From Prorocentrum cordatum (taxonomy: Eukaryota; Sar; Dinophyceae; Prorocentrales; Prorocentraceae): DNA of 64,000 bases. Where the stretch lies: contig CAUYUJ010017876.1 of NCBI GenBank assembly GCA_963575745.1, forward strand, positions 146,969 to 210,968, in the 5' to 3' direction. Position numbers and translations under genes: made by a program. The notes under the pieces are model-generated. The model was not told the origin of the DNA, did no database searches, and was given only the letters and a program-made list of their open reading frames with translations. Below are positions 30,933 through 42,339 of this stretch, in pieces (the stretch's first letter is position 1; every line of letters starts with the position of its first letter).

Positions 30933-33613
30933 CCAACATCTCTTGACCGGAAGGTGGCCTAGGCAACGCTGCCAGATTGGGCCCGTGCCGTTTTCTTTCT
31001 TGGTAGGGGGGAGGGGGCTGAGGATATGTTGTGTATACTGCTTCACGAGAGAAGGCAGGGCGGCCGGAGAAGGAAGAGCCTGGCGACCCTTCCACTGGAC
31101 CAGCTCTTCCACATTCTCAGGACGGCCGATGTGCAGTGGGGGTTGCTGTGATGGTTTCGCGACAGCTCTTGTGTGCGGATCACGCGTGGCGTTCGGGGTG
31201 AGCGAGCATGCTTAGGGGATGACGAAGGAACGGAGTATCAGGATGAGGAAGAGAAAGGCCAGAAACAGGACGACCAGAAGCTCAATGGAAACGAGGATGG
31301 GGAATTTGGATTAAGATGAGGAAGAAGACTATCAACTTTGTCATGTATGAGGAGGCTTCATACTGATACGGCGAGCCGTATATGTATGTATGTATATATG
31401 TATATATATATATGTATACACGACAAGCGCTCACAGCTGGTGCTCTTCAGTCCCTCCTCAAGCCCTACAACCCTCCAGATCCGTTCCTGGGGACGACCCC
31501 CTTGCTGTTGCCGGTTCTGCTGCTGCTGCTGCTGCTCCTCCTCCTCTAACTTCCCCGCGTAGCCCAACAGGAGGAATAACCAGAAATGGGAAGGGAAACG
31601 GGGCGGGGAAAGAGGGAGCCACACACACATACTGAGTTCTCCGAGTGCTTCTTTTCCCAGAGGGCCCAGGGGCTCAGAGACCCACGCCAGCAGCCATAAC
31701 CCGAGGAGCGATTCAAAAGCGCAGCACGTGCTAGGACATGAGGGGAGACATTGGTTCGAGGCTGTGCTGCGCGCAAGCCAGCGTGGGCACATGCCGTGCA
31801 TGACATGTCGGGCGCTGAAGAAGTCACCCCCAGATAGAAGGACACATAAGAAGAGACAATGCGTCTATCGCCACTCAGCCATGGGACTCGCTATCTCTGC
31901 CGTCTCACAATTTCGGCGGAGCGAGTCTACTTCCCCCTCCTTCTGTCTTGTTCGCTTGCCTCATGGTGCTCATTCCCCTGTACCCCCTCCACTCTTGCCT
32001 CCTGCGGGTGCTCCTTTTCCCATGCTTACTTCACTATCGCTTCTCCGCCATGCTTCCTATGCTACGTCGTTCATTTTTCCTAGTCTGTCTACTCAGTCTC
32101 GTGCTCAACGCTTCGACAGCATTCCCTCTCTAATGCCCCCTTGGCTCCGCAACGCTTTGGGCATCATTCCGCGCGCGAGGACTCAGAACGCATCTCGCGA
32201 GGCCAGGCATACCAGCCGCGAGTTTAGGGGATTGGAGGGCAGGCGCTGATCAAGGAGGTGTAAGGGATGCGGTGTCATTTGCTGCGTCCACACACGCAGC
32301 GCCCAATCTGTTCCTTTGAGGGTGGCAGAAGCCATGCTGGTTGCTTCAATGTCTGCCAGTGGGTACCAAGAAACCTACTTACATCGAAGTGTGTCCAGGG
32401 TCCCAGGGCGGATGGCGAAAGGGAGGCGGTAAAGGAGGAGGATGAGCAGCATCAGCAGGAGGAGGAGGAGAAGGAGGTAAAGGAGGTAAAGGGGGTACCG
32501 GAGGAGCAGGAGCAGGAGGAGGAGACATATGAATAACTAAACAGGAGTACCAGTAGTAAGAGTCAAGTTATCCGGCCCGAACGAGCCAAGGGAACCCCGC
32601 CCGCTCCCACCCTCCCCTCCCCATGCAAGTCATCGCTGGTGTGATGGAGAGCGGGGCTGGCGCGCACCATCACTGGGCGAATGAAAGGCGCGGCGCGTGC
32701 GCGCGCCCCCACCTCCAGCGACCTGGCGATCGGAAAAACACGGGCTGCGCACAGAGAGCAGGACTCTCAGAACATCTCTGCGCGGCGTTCTGTACACAAC
32801 ACCATCCTGCTCTTCCGCACGCAACGACGCTTCCGATTGGACTGGCCAAGGAAATGCATGTGCCGAACCCAAATGGGAATGCAGCTTTCACGCGAAACCT
32901 GCGGGCACTGAAGCGAGAACGACACTTCGATTTCCTGGGCCCGGCCCCGCTTCCGACGACTGGGCAGGCGAAGCATATGCGTTGGGCCACAGAGACAGCG
33001 CCATCATCTACCAACATCTGTGCGGAGCTTGGGCGATGGAAATATATGAGTGCGAGCTCGAGCAAGGATGATAACTATTAGCCATCCTGTGGCCATCTTG
33101 GAAGCAGCGCTACGACGCTGTAGCGTGGGGTGGCCATCGCGTTGTATGCTTGTCGTGCTGTCCGTTTGGGGCTGTTTGAGGCTCTTGAGGTCCTCTCTCG
33201 GGGGCGTCTTGGGAGCTTAAGGGGGCCTTTCCGTAGCTTGTTGGGGTATTGGTGCAGTCTTGGGCGCGATTATTCCATCGAGCTCTCCGATAGAGCCCTT
33301 GAAAGCCTTATTGAGGCGCTCCTGGGCCATCCAAGAAAAGTTCGGGCTGTCCTGAGGCCATGTTGGACAATCTCATGTGCCTGACAGTCCATAGTTTTTC
33401 CCTGTCCCCATCCTCGTCCTGATCTCCCTTCCCAGCCCCCGTCCATGTTTCCGTCCCCGTCCCCGTCCCCGTCACTCCTCCCTGTTTCCCTCCAGCTTTG
33501 CGGCGACGCAGCTGCAAAACTCGGCAGAGCAGCGCTGGCGGCGGCAGTGGCAGAGGCGGGCAGTAGCAGCGGCGGCGTCAACAGCGGCAGCAGCGCCACG
33601 GCAGCAAGAGTAA
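30933..33613. other. Gene-poor interval
   Basis: No recognised gene. It holds TATG/TA repeats at 31,378-31,415 and a GGA-rich purine tract at 32,430-32,525. Open frames of 100-170 aa on both strands have no recognisable motifs. Positions 33,440-33,475 carry CCGTCCCCGTCCCCG repeats, and 33,510-33,600 carry GCAG/GCGG-rich repeats. Confidence 0.45.
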
Positions 33614-33720
33614 ACACGTAGCACCCCGCAGTCGCGGATAAGAGTGAGGGGGCGGCGATGACGTTTGCAGTCTGCGAGGCTCTGAAGAAGCCCGCCGCAG
33701 GCGCCTAATTTTTTCGCTTC
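33614..33720 (+). repeat. Dispersed repeat D3, copy 2
   Basis: Collinear with 7,855-7,955 (GTAGCACCCCGCAG, AGAGTGAGGGGG, TGCGAGGCTCTGAAGAAG, CCGCCGCAGGCGCC). Confidence 0.8.
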
Positions 33721-33839
33721 GCTCATTCCGCCGGCCCATATTGCCTCGCCGCTGTCGTTTGACGGGGTTGTCTTGTCAATGAGGTGCGGTTGGGCGGCTG
33801 CCATTTTTCGGAGGCGGTGGGTGATGGGTCAGAGGCCTC

Positions 33840-36165
33840 ACGGATGTTGGTTGGGCTCACGTGGTTGGCCTCTCAGCGGCCTGTGGGAGGCAGTTTTGAG
33901 GCCTCTTGGGGGCCGTGTTGGGGCCTCTTGGTGCCTCTTGGGGGCCCCTTGGGGGCCACTTAGGGGCCTCTTGTGGCCTCCTGGGGGCCTCTTGGGGCTG
34001 AAGGCTGGACTTTTCGGTTCCTGGTTCCCTTCTCGGGCCCCTCTTGGGGCTGTTTTGGGGCCCTCTTGGGCCGTCTTGGGCGTCTCTTGGGCTGTCTTGG
34101 GGCACTCTTGGGCCGTCTTGGGGCCATCTTGGAGGCTTCGTGGGCCGTCTTGGGGCGGTCTGGGAAGCCTCTTGGGCCGTCTTGGAGCGCCGGTAAGCCG
34201 AAAAGGCGAGAACGCCCAAAACCTTCGAAAACTCTAATGAAATCACAATTTTTTGCCTTTGTGGGCTCTCTTGGGAGCTATCTTGGAGGCCTCTTGGGGC
34301 GTCTTGCAGGCGCTTGGGGCTGTCTGGAGGCCATCTTTGGCGTCTTGGATCGCTCTTGAGCCGTCTCGGACCATGTTGAGCTCTCTGGGAGGCCACTTGA
34401 AGCGCTCCTGGAGCGCTCTTGGGAGCCTGCTGGGACCTGCCCGGGACCTGCCTTGAACCTGGCCGGGACCTGCCCTGGACCTTGCTGGGACCTTGCCGGG
34501 ACCTTGCCAGGACCTTGCCAGGGTATTTTTCGTCCAGGCGAACTAGAAATACTGTTAACCAGTTACTGGAGATCTTCGCACGCTCTTGGCCCGTTGGGCC
34601 AGCGAATTGTAGCGCTCTTCGTTCGAGGATTGAGGTTCGTTGAAGCAGATTGGGGAAGGGGAGGAGGGGGAAGAGGGCAAGAGAAGGATGAAGAGGATGA
34701 GGAGGATGAGGAGGAGGAGGAGGAGGAGGAGGAGGAGGAGGAGGAGGAGGAGGAGGAGGAGGAAGGGGGGAGGGTAAGGATAAAGAGGAGGCCTCTCGAT
34801 TCCTGTTGTGATGACTTATTGTAGCGCTGTTCGTTCGAGGATAGAGGGTCGTTAACGCAGAGGGGGGAGAAGGAGGAGAGGGAGGAAGAAGGAATGGTTA
34901 GTGAGACGATAGGAGGTCTGTCTGGGGCCTCTTGGCGGTGCGCTTTCGTTCGAGGATTGATGGTCGTTGACGCAGAGGAGGGAGAAGGAGGAGAGGGAAA
35001 AACGAAGGAAAGATTGGTGAGACAATAGGAGGCCTCTTTTTGGGCCTCTTGGCGGTATGTCTGGGACCTCCTTGGGCGGCACGGGGGCCTGGGGGCTTCT
35101 TGAGGGTCTTGGGGCCTCTCGGGGGCCTCTTGGGGGCTTCTTGGGGGCCTCTTGGGGCCTCCAGGGGGCCTCTCTGCGCCTAGAGCTCCAAATGTCCGTT
35201 CGGGTCCCTCGTCTGGGCCCTCTCTTAGAGCCGTCTTGGGAGCCTCAACGGCCATCTTGGAGGCCTCTGGGGCTGTCTTGGGGCCCTTAGGGGCCGTTGT
35301 GGGCGCTCTTGGAGGCCTTTTGGGCCGTGTTGGGGGGATCCTGGAAGCCTCTTGGGCCGTCTGGGAGCGCCGGTAAGTTCCCAAGGCGAGGACGCCAAAA
35401 ACCTTCAACAATTGAAGGACAATCGCTAGTTTTTGTTTCTGTGGGCCCACATGGGAGGTCTCTTGAGGCCTCTTGTTGGTCTCTTGGGGCCTCTCTGGAG
35501 CCTCATGGGGGCTTCTAGGGGGGCTCTTGTGGCCTCCAGAGAACCTCTCTGCGCCTAGAGGTCGAAATGTCCGCCTGGGTCCCTCGTCTGGGCCCGATCT
35601 TGGAGCCGTCTTGGGAGCCTCTTCGGCCATCTTGGAAGCCTCTGGGGCTGTCTTGGGGCCCTTAGGGGCCGTTTTGGGCTCTCTTGGAGGCCTCTTGGGC
35701 CGTGTTGGGGGGATCCTGGAAGCCTCTTGGGCCGTCTGGGAGCGCCGGGAAGCTCCCAGGGCGAGAGCGCCAAAAACTTGCAAAAGTGGAGAAAAGTCAC
35801 TCATTTCTGCTTCTGTGGGCCCTCTTATTCGGGAGGTCTCGTGGAGGCCTCTGGGAGAGTCTTGCAGGCGCTTCGGGCTGTCTGGAGGCCATCTTTGGCG
35901 TCTTGGATCGCTCTTGGGCCGTCTCGGGCCATGTTGAGCTCTCTTGGAGGCCACTTGAAGCGCTCCTGGAGCGCTCTTGGGAGCCTGCTGGGACTTGCCC
36001 TGGACCTTGCTGGGACTTGCCAGGACCTTGCCGGGACCTTGCCGGGACTTTGCCGGGGTACTTTTCGTCTGGGGACCCCCTGGGGCGGCCCCGCGCGCGC
36101 GAACTAGAATATTGTTAACCAGTCACCAGAGATCTTAGCACGCCCTTGGCCCGATGGGCCGGCGA
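33840..36165 (+). repeat. Segmental repeat of CTTGGGGCCTC-type units with larger duplicated blocks
   Basis: The bulk is degenerate GGGGCCTCTTGG words. Two large blocks of about 330 bp match: 34,186-34,613 and 35,744-36,165. Both run through GGAGGCCATCTTTGGCGTCT, CTTGAAGCGCTCCTGGAGCG, repeated GGGACCTTGCC, a GTATTTTTCGTC or GTACTTTTCGTC word, and the tail GTTAACCAGT, GAGATCTT, GCACGC. A middle partial block is at 35,366-35,460. Between them are a GGA array (34,680-34,765) and three spaced copies of TTCGTTCGAGGAT (about 34,620, 34,830 and 34,947). Plus-strand frames read LLGRLGG-like and minus-strand frames PRRPQEAPK-like; these follow from the repeat. Confidence 0.8.
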
Positions 36166-36167
36166 AT

Positions 36168-36782
36168 TCTTATACAAATTACACAACGAGCGCGCCGCAG
36201 GCGCCGATTTTTCGTTAAAGCAATGTGGGTAGGTCGCGGGGTGGGTCGCGGGTGGGTCGTGGGTGGGTCCCGGGTGGGTCGCGGGGCGGGTCGCGGGGTG
36301 GGTCGCGGGGTGGGTCGCGGGTGGTCGCGGCGGGTCGCGAGGTGTGTCGCGGGTGGGTCGCGGGCCAGGTCGCGGGGGGGACGACGCCAAGTAACAAAAA
36401 TCTACAATCAAACAAACAAACGAACGAACCAACGAACAAACAAACAAACAAGCAAACACACAAACCAACACAAACAAACAAACTAACAAACCCAACAAAC
36501 ACATACTAATATCACGCAAGCAAACAAACAAGCAAACAACAAACAAACAAACAAACAAACAAACAAACAAACAAACAAACAAACAAACAAACAAACAAAC
36601 AAACAAACAAACAAACAAACAAACAAACAGCAAAGCACACAAACAAACAACCAAACAAACAAACGAACAAACAAACAAACAACACGCAAAGCACCACCAA
36701 CAATAATAATCCGCATCGCGGAATCCCATTTCAGCCATGCACCCAGGGACAGTGAATGACCCTTCGACCCCCTCACTCTTCG
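36168..36782 (+). repeat. Composite dispersed repeat, copy with CAAA array
   Basis: Same left end (GCCGCAGGCGCCGATTTTTC, CAATGTGGGTAGGTCGCGGG), same GGGTCGCGGGT minisatellite (36,228-36,382) and same right end (CACCCAGGGACAGTGAATGA, CGACCCCCTCAC) as 7,956-8,795. Its interior array is CAAA/CAAACAAA (36,408-36,690) instead of CAA. A MITE A copy abuts the right end. Confidence 0.85.
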
Positions 36783-36953
36783 ACTGACCTTTCGCCGGAG
36801 TGACCTTTGGTGCGGGCACAGATGGGTCCTCAGATGATTGAAAGCGAAGCGGTAACCAGCGGCTTGCGCGCCCAGGTTTGGTCTCCCTGCGGCCCCCAAA
36901 AAGCCGCGCACCAAAGGTCACTCTTACCCAGGGCCACTCTTACGTGTAGCCGA
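36780..36953. mobile_element. MITE family A, copy 2 (174 bp)
   Basis: Left TTCGACTGACCTTTCGCCGG, AGTGACCTTTGGTGCGGGC; right CCGCGCACCAAAGGTCACTC ... TTACGTGTAGCCGAA. It lacks the first GTAAGAG block of copy 1. It sits at the boundary of the composite repeat, whose other copy (8,795) is not followed by a MITE. Confidence 0.85.
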
Positions 36954-36956
36954 ACT

Positions 36957-37725
36957 CTGACCAGCACGAAACGGCCGGAAGCAGGCCGGCGGTCGTTGGG
37001 CAGTGGCGCAGCACGAGGTGCGAGGGCGGCAGCAGCGACCGCTGGACAGGGGTGGCAGCCCCAGTACTCCGCGCGAGGTGCGACGCAGCGGGCACCCGAC
37101 GTTGGATTTTCTTCGCACCGCGACTCCCCAGAAGTCTGGACCCCTGCCCCAGGGAGCGTTTCTTGTCATCCCGACGCGCCTATCCACGGCCCCGCGGCCC
37201 AGCAAGAGAGCCCCCCAGAGGCCGAACACGGCCGAAAGCTGCCCGTCAGGATCTTCCCGCCGAGGACCCCAGGGAAGGGGCGGCCGCTGGGCAGCGGGCG
37301 GCGACGCGGGTCTGGCCGCCCGCCGCAGGCCGCCTTCTACGAGCACGTCGAGCGCCTGTTGCGCGACAGGGGCGGAAGGCTCAGCGCCCCGCCGTCCCGC
37401 AGGCGCGCTCCCCGCCCTCGACGTCTCGCGCCTCCCCTTCCCCCCCACAGTTCATCCTCCTTCTTCTTCGCCCTTGCGCCCTTGCGCTCCTCCCTCCTCC
37501 CTCCTCCCTCTGCGTTGCCAGCATCTCTTTGCGCAGTCTGCTGTTGGCTCGATCGTGTTTTCGTTTCGTTTCGCAAGCGTCGAGCTCGTTCCTCTTTCAG
37601 GCCACGGTTCGGTGCGCGAGTTTGTGCATCGCAGGTCGGCTCGCGTGGTATTCCCAGTTTGTCTGGCTATCTTTTGATTCGCACAGCTGTCGAGGCCGAG
37701 GCTGGAGAAGCTTTGTGGTCGCGCC
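36957..37725. other. GC-rich interval with an unclassified open frame
   Basis: A long plus-strand frame crosses this stretch and the preceding MITE. It includes AAFYEHVERLLRDRGGRL near 37,330-37,385, which vaguely resembles a small winged-helix-type helix, followed by Pro/Arg-rich sequence. Since the same frame runs through a MITE and then a CTC array, I do not call it a gene. It could be a decayed exon. Confidence 0.35.
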
Positions 37726-37726
37726 C

Positions 37727-38086
37727 CCTCCTCCTCCTCCTCCTCCTCCTCCTCCTCCTCCTCCTCCTCCTCCTCTCTCCTCCTCCTCCTCCTCCTCCTC
37801 CCTCCTCCTCCTCCCCCTCCCCCTCCCCGGAAAGGAACACCGGCTGCCCTTTCGAAAACGGCATTTGTCCGTTCCATCCTTGTGCGCGCCCCTGCCGCAC
37901 ATCGCTGTCCATCTTCGTGCGCGCTCCATCGCTGTCCATCGCTGTGCGCGCACCTCGCCCTTCCCCTGCCGCCCTGCTCCGCTGTCCTCCCCCCGACTTC
38001 CCTGCTCTCTTCCCGTCCGTCCGTCCCCGCTGCCGCCGTCGCCGCTGCCGTCGTCGTCGTCGTCCTCCTCCTCCGCCTCGTCCTCC
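37727..38086. repeat. CTC/TCC arrays and mixed GTC repeats before the LINE
   Basis: CTC arrays at 37,727-37,818. The middle has repeated CATCGCTGTCCATC and GTGCGCGC words. GTC/TCC repeats at 38,030-38,086 run straight into the spliced-leader match. Confidence 0.9.
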
Positions 38087-38108
38087 TCCGTAGCCATTTT
38101 GCCTCAAG
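38087..38108 (+). other. Relict dinoflagellate spliced-leader sequence
   Basis: The 22 bases begin TCCGTAGCCATTTTG and end CTCAAG. They match the canonical dinoflagellate SL (first base variable) at every position except 16, which is C instead of G. The ATG of the LINE frame follows immediately at 38,109. In dinoflagellates the SL is added to mRNAs by trans-splicing, so a genomic copy at a 5' end indicates reverse transcription of a trans-spliced RNA. This is not an SL RNA gene: no GT donor follows the AAG and no Sm site is seen. Confidence 0.85.
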
Positions 38109-40714
38109 ATGCTGCTGTCCCTCGTGCACGAAGCGGATACCTCTAGTCCGAGGCTTGCTCCCGTTCCAGGCAACCCCAGTCGAGCTGCGCGCTGCTGGGG
38201 CCAAGAGTCTGCTTCCTCCGACACGATCCCATGGGTCCGATCGGGTGCGACCGCCTGCACCCTGCTGTCCATCACATCGCAGTCCCTGGGGCGGATGCTG
38301 ATACTGATCGCGCTGGCTCCACATCTGACGCCTCGGTGGGACAGCCACGGTCGGCATCGCGCATTGGAGGGAGTCCTGGAGCTTGGCGCGCCAACCGCGC
38401 TGCTGCCGCTGCTGCCGCTCGTGCTGGCCGTGCTCGTGCCACCCGATCGTGGACGTGTGGCTGGGAGAGACGGACCGCCAGCTGCGGCGTCCTCTGCCTC
38501 GCACCGCGGCGCGGACCCTGCCGCCTTCGCAGGAGGCTTCACCCACGAGCAGACGGAGCAGCTGGCCCACGACTTTGACGAGGTGGCGACGTTCCCCGAC
38601 TCGCTGTCCAAGCAGACGCCGCAGGCTGCCCCAGATGGGGCTCCGCAGGGAGGCCCATCGGCTCCAAGCGGTGGCGCGGGGTGCCCGCGGCCCCGGCCCC
38701 TGGCAGCAGTACCTGGCCTCTGGCGGCCCCCCCTGGCGCCTGCTCGGGGACCCCCGCCCGAGGCTGCCGCGGTGAGGGCAGCGCCCCCGCGGTCCCCTGC
38801 GGCTGCTCCTGGTCCTCGGCTGCTGCCTGGTGCTGGTAACCAGCCTCCGAAGCAGCAGCAACTCATCCAGCAGCTACAGGCAGCCATCGTCAGCAGCATG
38901 GGCGCCTCCCTCTCCGCGGGCCTGGCCCAGATCTCCACGGTCATGGAAGCCCGCGTCGGCGCCGTCGAGCAGCTGGTCGCCTCCGTGGACCAGCGCACGG
39001 CCCTCATGGAGCAGCAGCTGCGTGCAGACATGGCGAAGCTCAGGGAGGAGATGGGCCTGCTGGCGAGCACGGAGCCGTTGTCCGCTGCTGCTAGTCTCGA
39101 CTGGGACAGGGAGCCCGACTCGGCGGCGGTGGTCTTGCGATGCAAGGAGGACCTGCCCAAGGACACTTTCCTGGCGGCGGCGGCGCCGCTGCTGGCGGAT
39201 GCTGGCCTGGGCGCAGACAGCTACCGCGTCGACGCGGGGCCCCTCGGCAAGCGCTGCACCCTGCGCTTCGAGAGCGCTCCCGAGCTGGCCGCCCGTCGCT
39301 CCCGCAAGGTCCTGGGCTGCATGCGCCTCGGCCCTGGCGAATGGAGTCGCCTCCGTGGCTCCGCGCCCGCCGGCCATGAGGCGGACGCCTCGGTCTCGTT
39401 GTACCAGAACCGTAAGCAGGTGGCCCACGAGCTGCTCTTCAAGCGCCTGGTTGTCGCGCTCGGACGGGTGGTCGTCGCATCGTCGTTGACAAGGCTGCGC
39501 GCGCCCTCATGCTCTCTTGGCGGTCATTCCTGCGGGTCTCCATCGCCGGCCCCTCGGCCACCCCGCAGGTCCACTGGTCGCCAGCGGCCCTCCAGGAGCT
39601 CGGGCTCAATCGTGCGGACCTCGAACCCACAGTTGCGGCGGTGCTGGCGCCGCAGAGGGAGAATTGGTGTCTTTAGCCGGTTCGCGCGGCTCTACGGGAA
39701 ACCGCAAAAGGAGGCAGAGCTATGCTTCGCGACTTGGAACGCGAGGGCCTCCTGCCACCACCAGCCGCACACGGCCAATACTAATGTCGATTACATTTTC
39801 CCCAAGCTCCGTGCAGGGGCAATCATTTGCATGCAGGAGGTCCACGGGTCGTCCGTGCGCCTGCGTTCGCTGATTGACCGCGCGGGGCTAGACTACATGC
39901 TTTTCTCCAGCTTCGACTGCTTGGGGAACGAAGCGCGGGGAGGGGTGGCCACGGTGTTCTCCTTCCGAGCTCGCCCCCATGTTGTTTTCGTCATCGTTAC
40001 TGTGTCTGTGCTAGAGCTTGGCGAGTGAGTGCTGTTGTGGAGGCTGGGGCTGGCACTGGCTACTCTCTCACCCACTGGAACGTACACGACCGCGACCTTT
40101 CGCGCGAGCAGGTTCGACGGGTTGCTGCTGCTGCCATTCGACGGGATCTTCTGCGCATGGAGAGCGACCCGCTCAAGCACGTTGTGATCATCTTGGGGGA
40201 CTTCAACTACGGGGAGAACGCCGAGGTCGAGGATCCTCTTGCCCCTGGCGGCGGACCTCGCGCTGCTCTTCACCCTCGTGGGCGGCTGTGGCAGCATTGC
40301 CTCGGCGCTACTAGTGAGATGTTGTCGGGGAAGCCCACCCACTGGCATCAGGGACGCCAGCTGGCCATCACCATCGACAAGCTATGGATTGGTGCGCCGA
40401 GGTGGCTGCTTGCCCAGACGCGGCAACATACGCAAGTGCACGGTGAACCACGCGAACTCCACGTCCAGGACATCTCCGACCACGCCATGCTGTCGGTCGC
40501 CTGGTCGCCTCGCCCGTGCCGCCGACGCCCAGCCACGGGTATCGTCGCGCCGATCCCCGGGTCCATCCTCGGCCACCCGAGCTCTGCGAAGCTTGTGCGC
40601 ACGTGCGAGGAGCAGGTCCCGCTGCATGAGCTGTCGCCGCCCGACCGTGCCCATGTGCACGTCGAGCTGCTGCAGCGCGGCGGCGGCGACGCGGGGCTCC
40701 ACCCTCAGGGGTGA
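38109..40714 (+). pseudogene. LINE ORF1-like region and AP-type endonuclease, frameshifted
   Basis: The first frame starts at the ATG next to the SL. A Pro/Ala-rich stretch is followed by a Gln-rich helix (KQQQLIQQLQAAI) and a coiled coil with TALMEQQLRADMAKLREEMG (about 38,860-39,070). Next comes a domain reading SYRVDAGPLGKRCTLRFES, LAARRSRKVLG and LGPGEW, which I recall as an RNA-binding-like N-terminal domain of dinoflagellate LINEs. Near 39,440 the homologous reading moves to frame 2 (ARALMLSWRSFLRVS) and stops at about 39,676. The endonuclease begins in frame 3 with ATWNARA (about 39,730) and IICMQEVHGS, then moves to frame 2 near 40,020 with HVVIILGDFNYGEN, IDKLWIG and DISDHAML. N, E, GDFN and SDH are the expected metal/catalytic motifs. 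At least three frameshifts make it non-functional. Confidence 0.8.
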
Positions 40715-42170
40715 CGCTGGTGGCGAGGCTCCCAATGCGATGGTCTGGCGTCAGCTCGGGCGTGCTGCCCGGCGCCGAAACGTCGCGGCGGCGGAGCGCC
40801 TCCTCCATCGCCACACCTGGACGGCACAGGTCCTCGAGCTTGAGGGCCAGGTGGCGGGCCGTCATGTGCGCGTCCGCGATCCTGCGGAGTTCGCCCGCCG
40901 CTATCGGCTTGCGCAGCACCGCGGCTTGCAGCCCCCCCTGCGTCGTCGGCAGGAGCTGGCCGACACGGGGCCCAACTTGGACGCCAAGGCCACCCTCATC
41001 CGCCAGCAGCGTGCTCTTCGGCGTCGTGCGGCGCTGTGGGCTCCTTCATCGGCTCGGCGCTTCCTTGGCGCCATCGAGCTGCCGGACGGCGTGGCCAGTG
41101 CGGAGCGGGAGGTGATGCGGGCGCTGGGCGACTACTGGCGTGGGGTCTTCGGCGGCGACACCAAGTCGAGGATGGAGCGCGCGGCCCGCCGTCTGCGTCT
41201 GCTCCATCGGCCGCCCTCTGCGGCCGTCCCCGGACCAACTGGCCCTCCCCTGCAAGCGAAGGCCTTCGTGAACGGTGCGCTGGTCAACGTCGCCCCCGAG
41301 GCGCCGCGGCGGGAGTTCCGCAAGTCCCGGCTCCAGTCGGAGTGCCCCGACGGGTGCGGCATCAAGGGCAGACGGTCTCGGCCCCAAGGGTTTGTTGGCC
41401 TCTTCGCTCGGCGTCGACACCCTGGCGAAGGCCATGCGCTGGCAGCTCGCTGGCCTCCCGATGCGCGCCCCCTGGAACTTCTCGGTCGCGGTCTTCCCTG
41501 CCAAAGGCGCCAGGCTGGAGGGCCCGATTGAGGTGTTCCGCCGTCCAGGCGAGACTCGACCGCTGGCGCTGGATATCAATTCGAAGAAGGCTGTTCTGTG
41601 GGCCATCAATCGGCACATGAATCCTGCGGTCGAGCAGCGCTTCGTGGCCGCGCAGCGCGGCTCCCTGCGTGGCCGTAACTTCTGCAACAACATCGCGGAG
41701 CTGGACGCCTACTCGTATGCTGGCGATGCGCGCTAGCGACTGGGAACTGGGCTCCTTCCCGATGCTCCTGGCATCCTGGCATTCAACTTCGGCCAGGCCT
41801 TCCCCGGCGTCGAGCGCGGCTGGATCTTCGCCACCCTGCGGGCCTCCCAAGCGCCGATTGGCCTGCAGGCGGCGCTGCGCGTCAACTACGACGGCGTCCA
41901 GAGCTTCGCCCCCTCTCGATCACACTAGCCGCTGTACATGGTCCGCTCGGGCATCCTGCAGGGCGACCCTGTCAGCGGCTCGCCGCGCGCGCTGGCCGCG
42001 CATGCGTTCGGCCGCGACATGGACATCCACGTGGCGCGAAGGCGTTGAACTCCATCGCCGTTGTCCTCAGGATGGCGCACCTCCTGGCCAACCTGCGGCT
42101 CAAGCCGACCAAGTGCCACGCCGTCCCGCTGGGTGTCCTGCCCTCGGAGGACCTCAGCACCGAGACCTCC
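40700..42170 (+). pseudogene. LINE reverse transcriptase region, catalytically dead
   Basis: 40,730-41,280 (frame 3) is the linker: RRNVAAAERLLHRHTW, REVMRALGDYWRGVFGG. In frame 1 the RT core follows: WNFSVAVFPAKGA, ETRPLALDINSKKAVLWAIN, VEQRFVAAQRGSLRGRNFCN and NI. Motif A reads LAFNFGQAFPGVERGW, where the family normally has D-F-x-A-F, so the first catalytic Asp is Asn. Motif B is RSGILQGDPVSGSP, preceded by an in-frame TAG. At motif C, where ADDIAVVL is expected, the sequence reads LNSIAVVL in frame 3 (about 42,045-42,070), so both Asp are gone. LRLKPTKCHAVPLG follows. The motif order is typical of LINE RTs; the residue losses show the copy is dead. Confidence 0.8.
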
Positions 42171-42281
42171 TGCCGCCTGTCGGAGGTCTGCAGCGACTGT
42201 CGGGACTTCCTCGTCGGTGACTCCCTGGACTTCGGTGTGTTCCTGGGCCCTGGCGCCGACCCTGCCTCCCAGCGCGGTGGC

Positions 42282-42339
42282 TGGGTGGGTGGGTGGGTGG
42301 GTGGGTGGGTGGGGTGGGGTGGGGGGGGGGGGGGGGGGG
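42282..42339 (+). repeat. GGGT/poly-G tract inside LINE
   Basis: GGGT repeats pass into about 20 uninterrupted G, with the G on the sense strand. It separates two stretches of conserved LINE sequence that lie in different frames. It is a strong G-quadruplex candidate. Confidence 0.95.

Noticed and set aside
36807-38093. A 428-aa protein-coding gene
   Set aside because: The frame runs through a MITE and a CTC array; only one short helix-like stretch looks protein-like.
38087-38108. An SL RNA gene
   Set aside because: The SL exon is followed by ATG coding sequence, with no GT donor or Sm-site-like sequence. It is an mRNA-derived relict.
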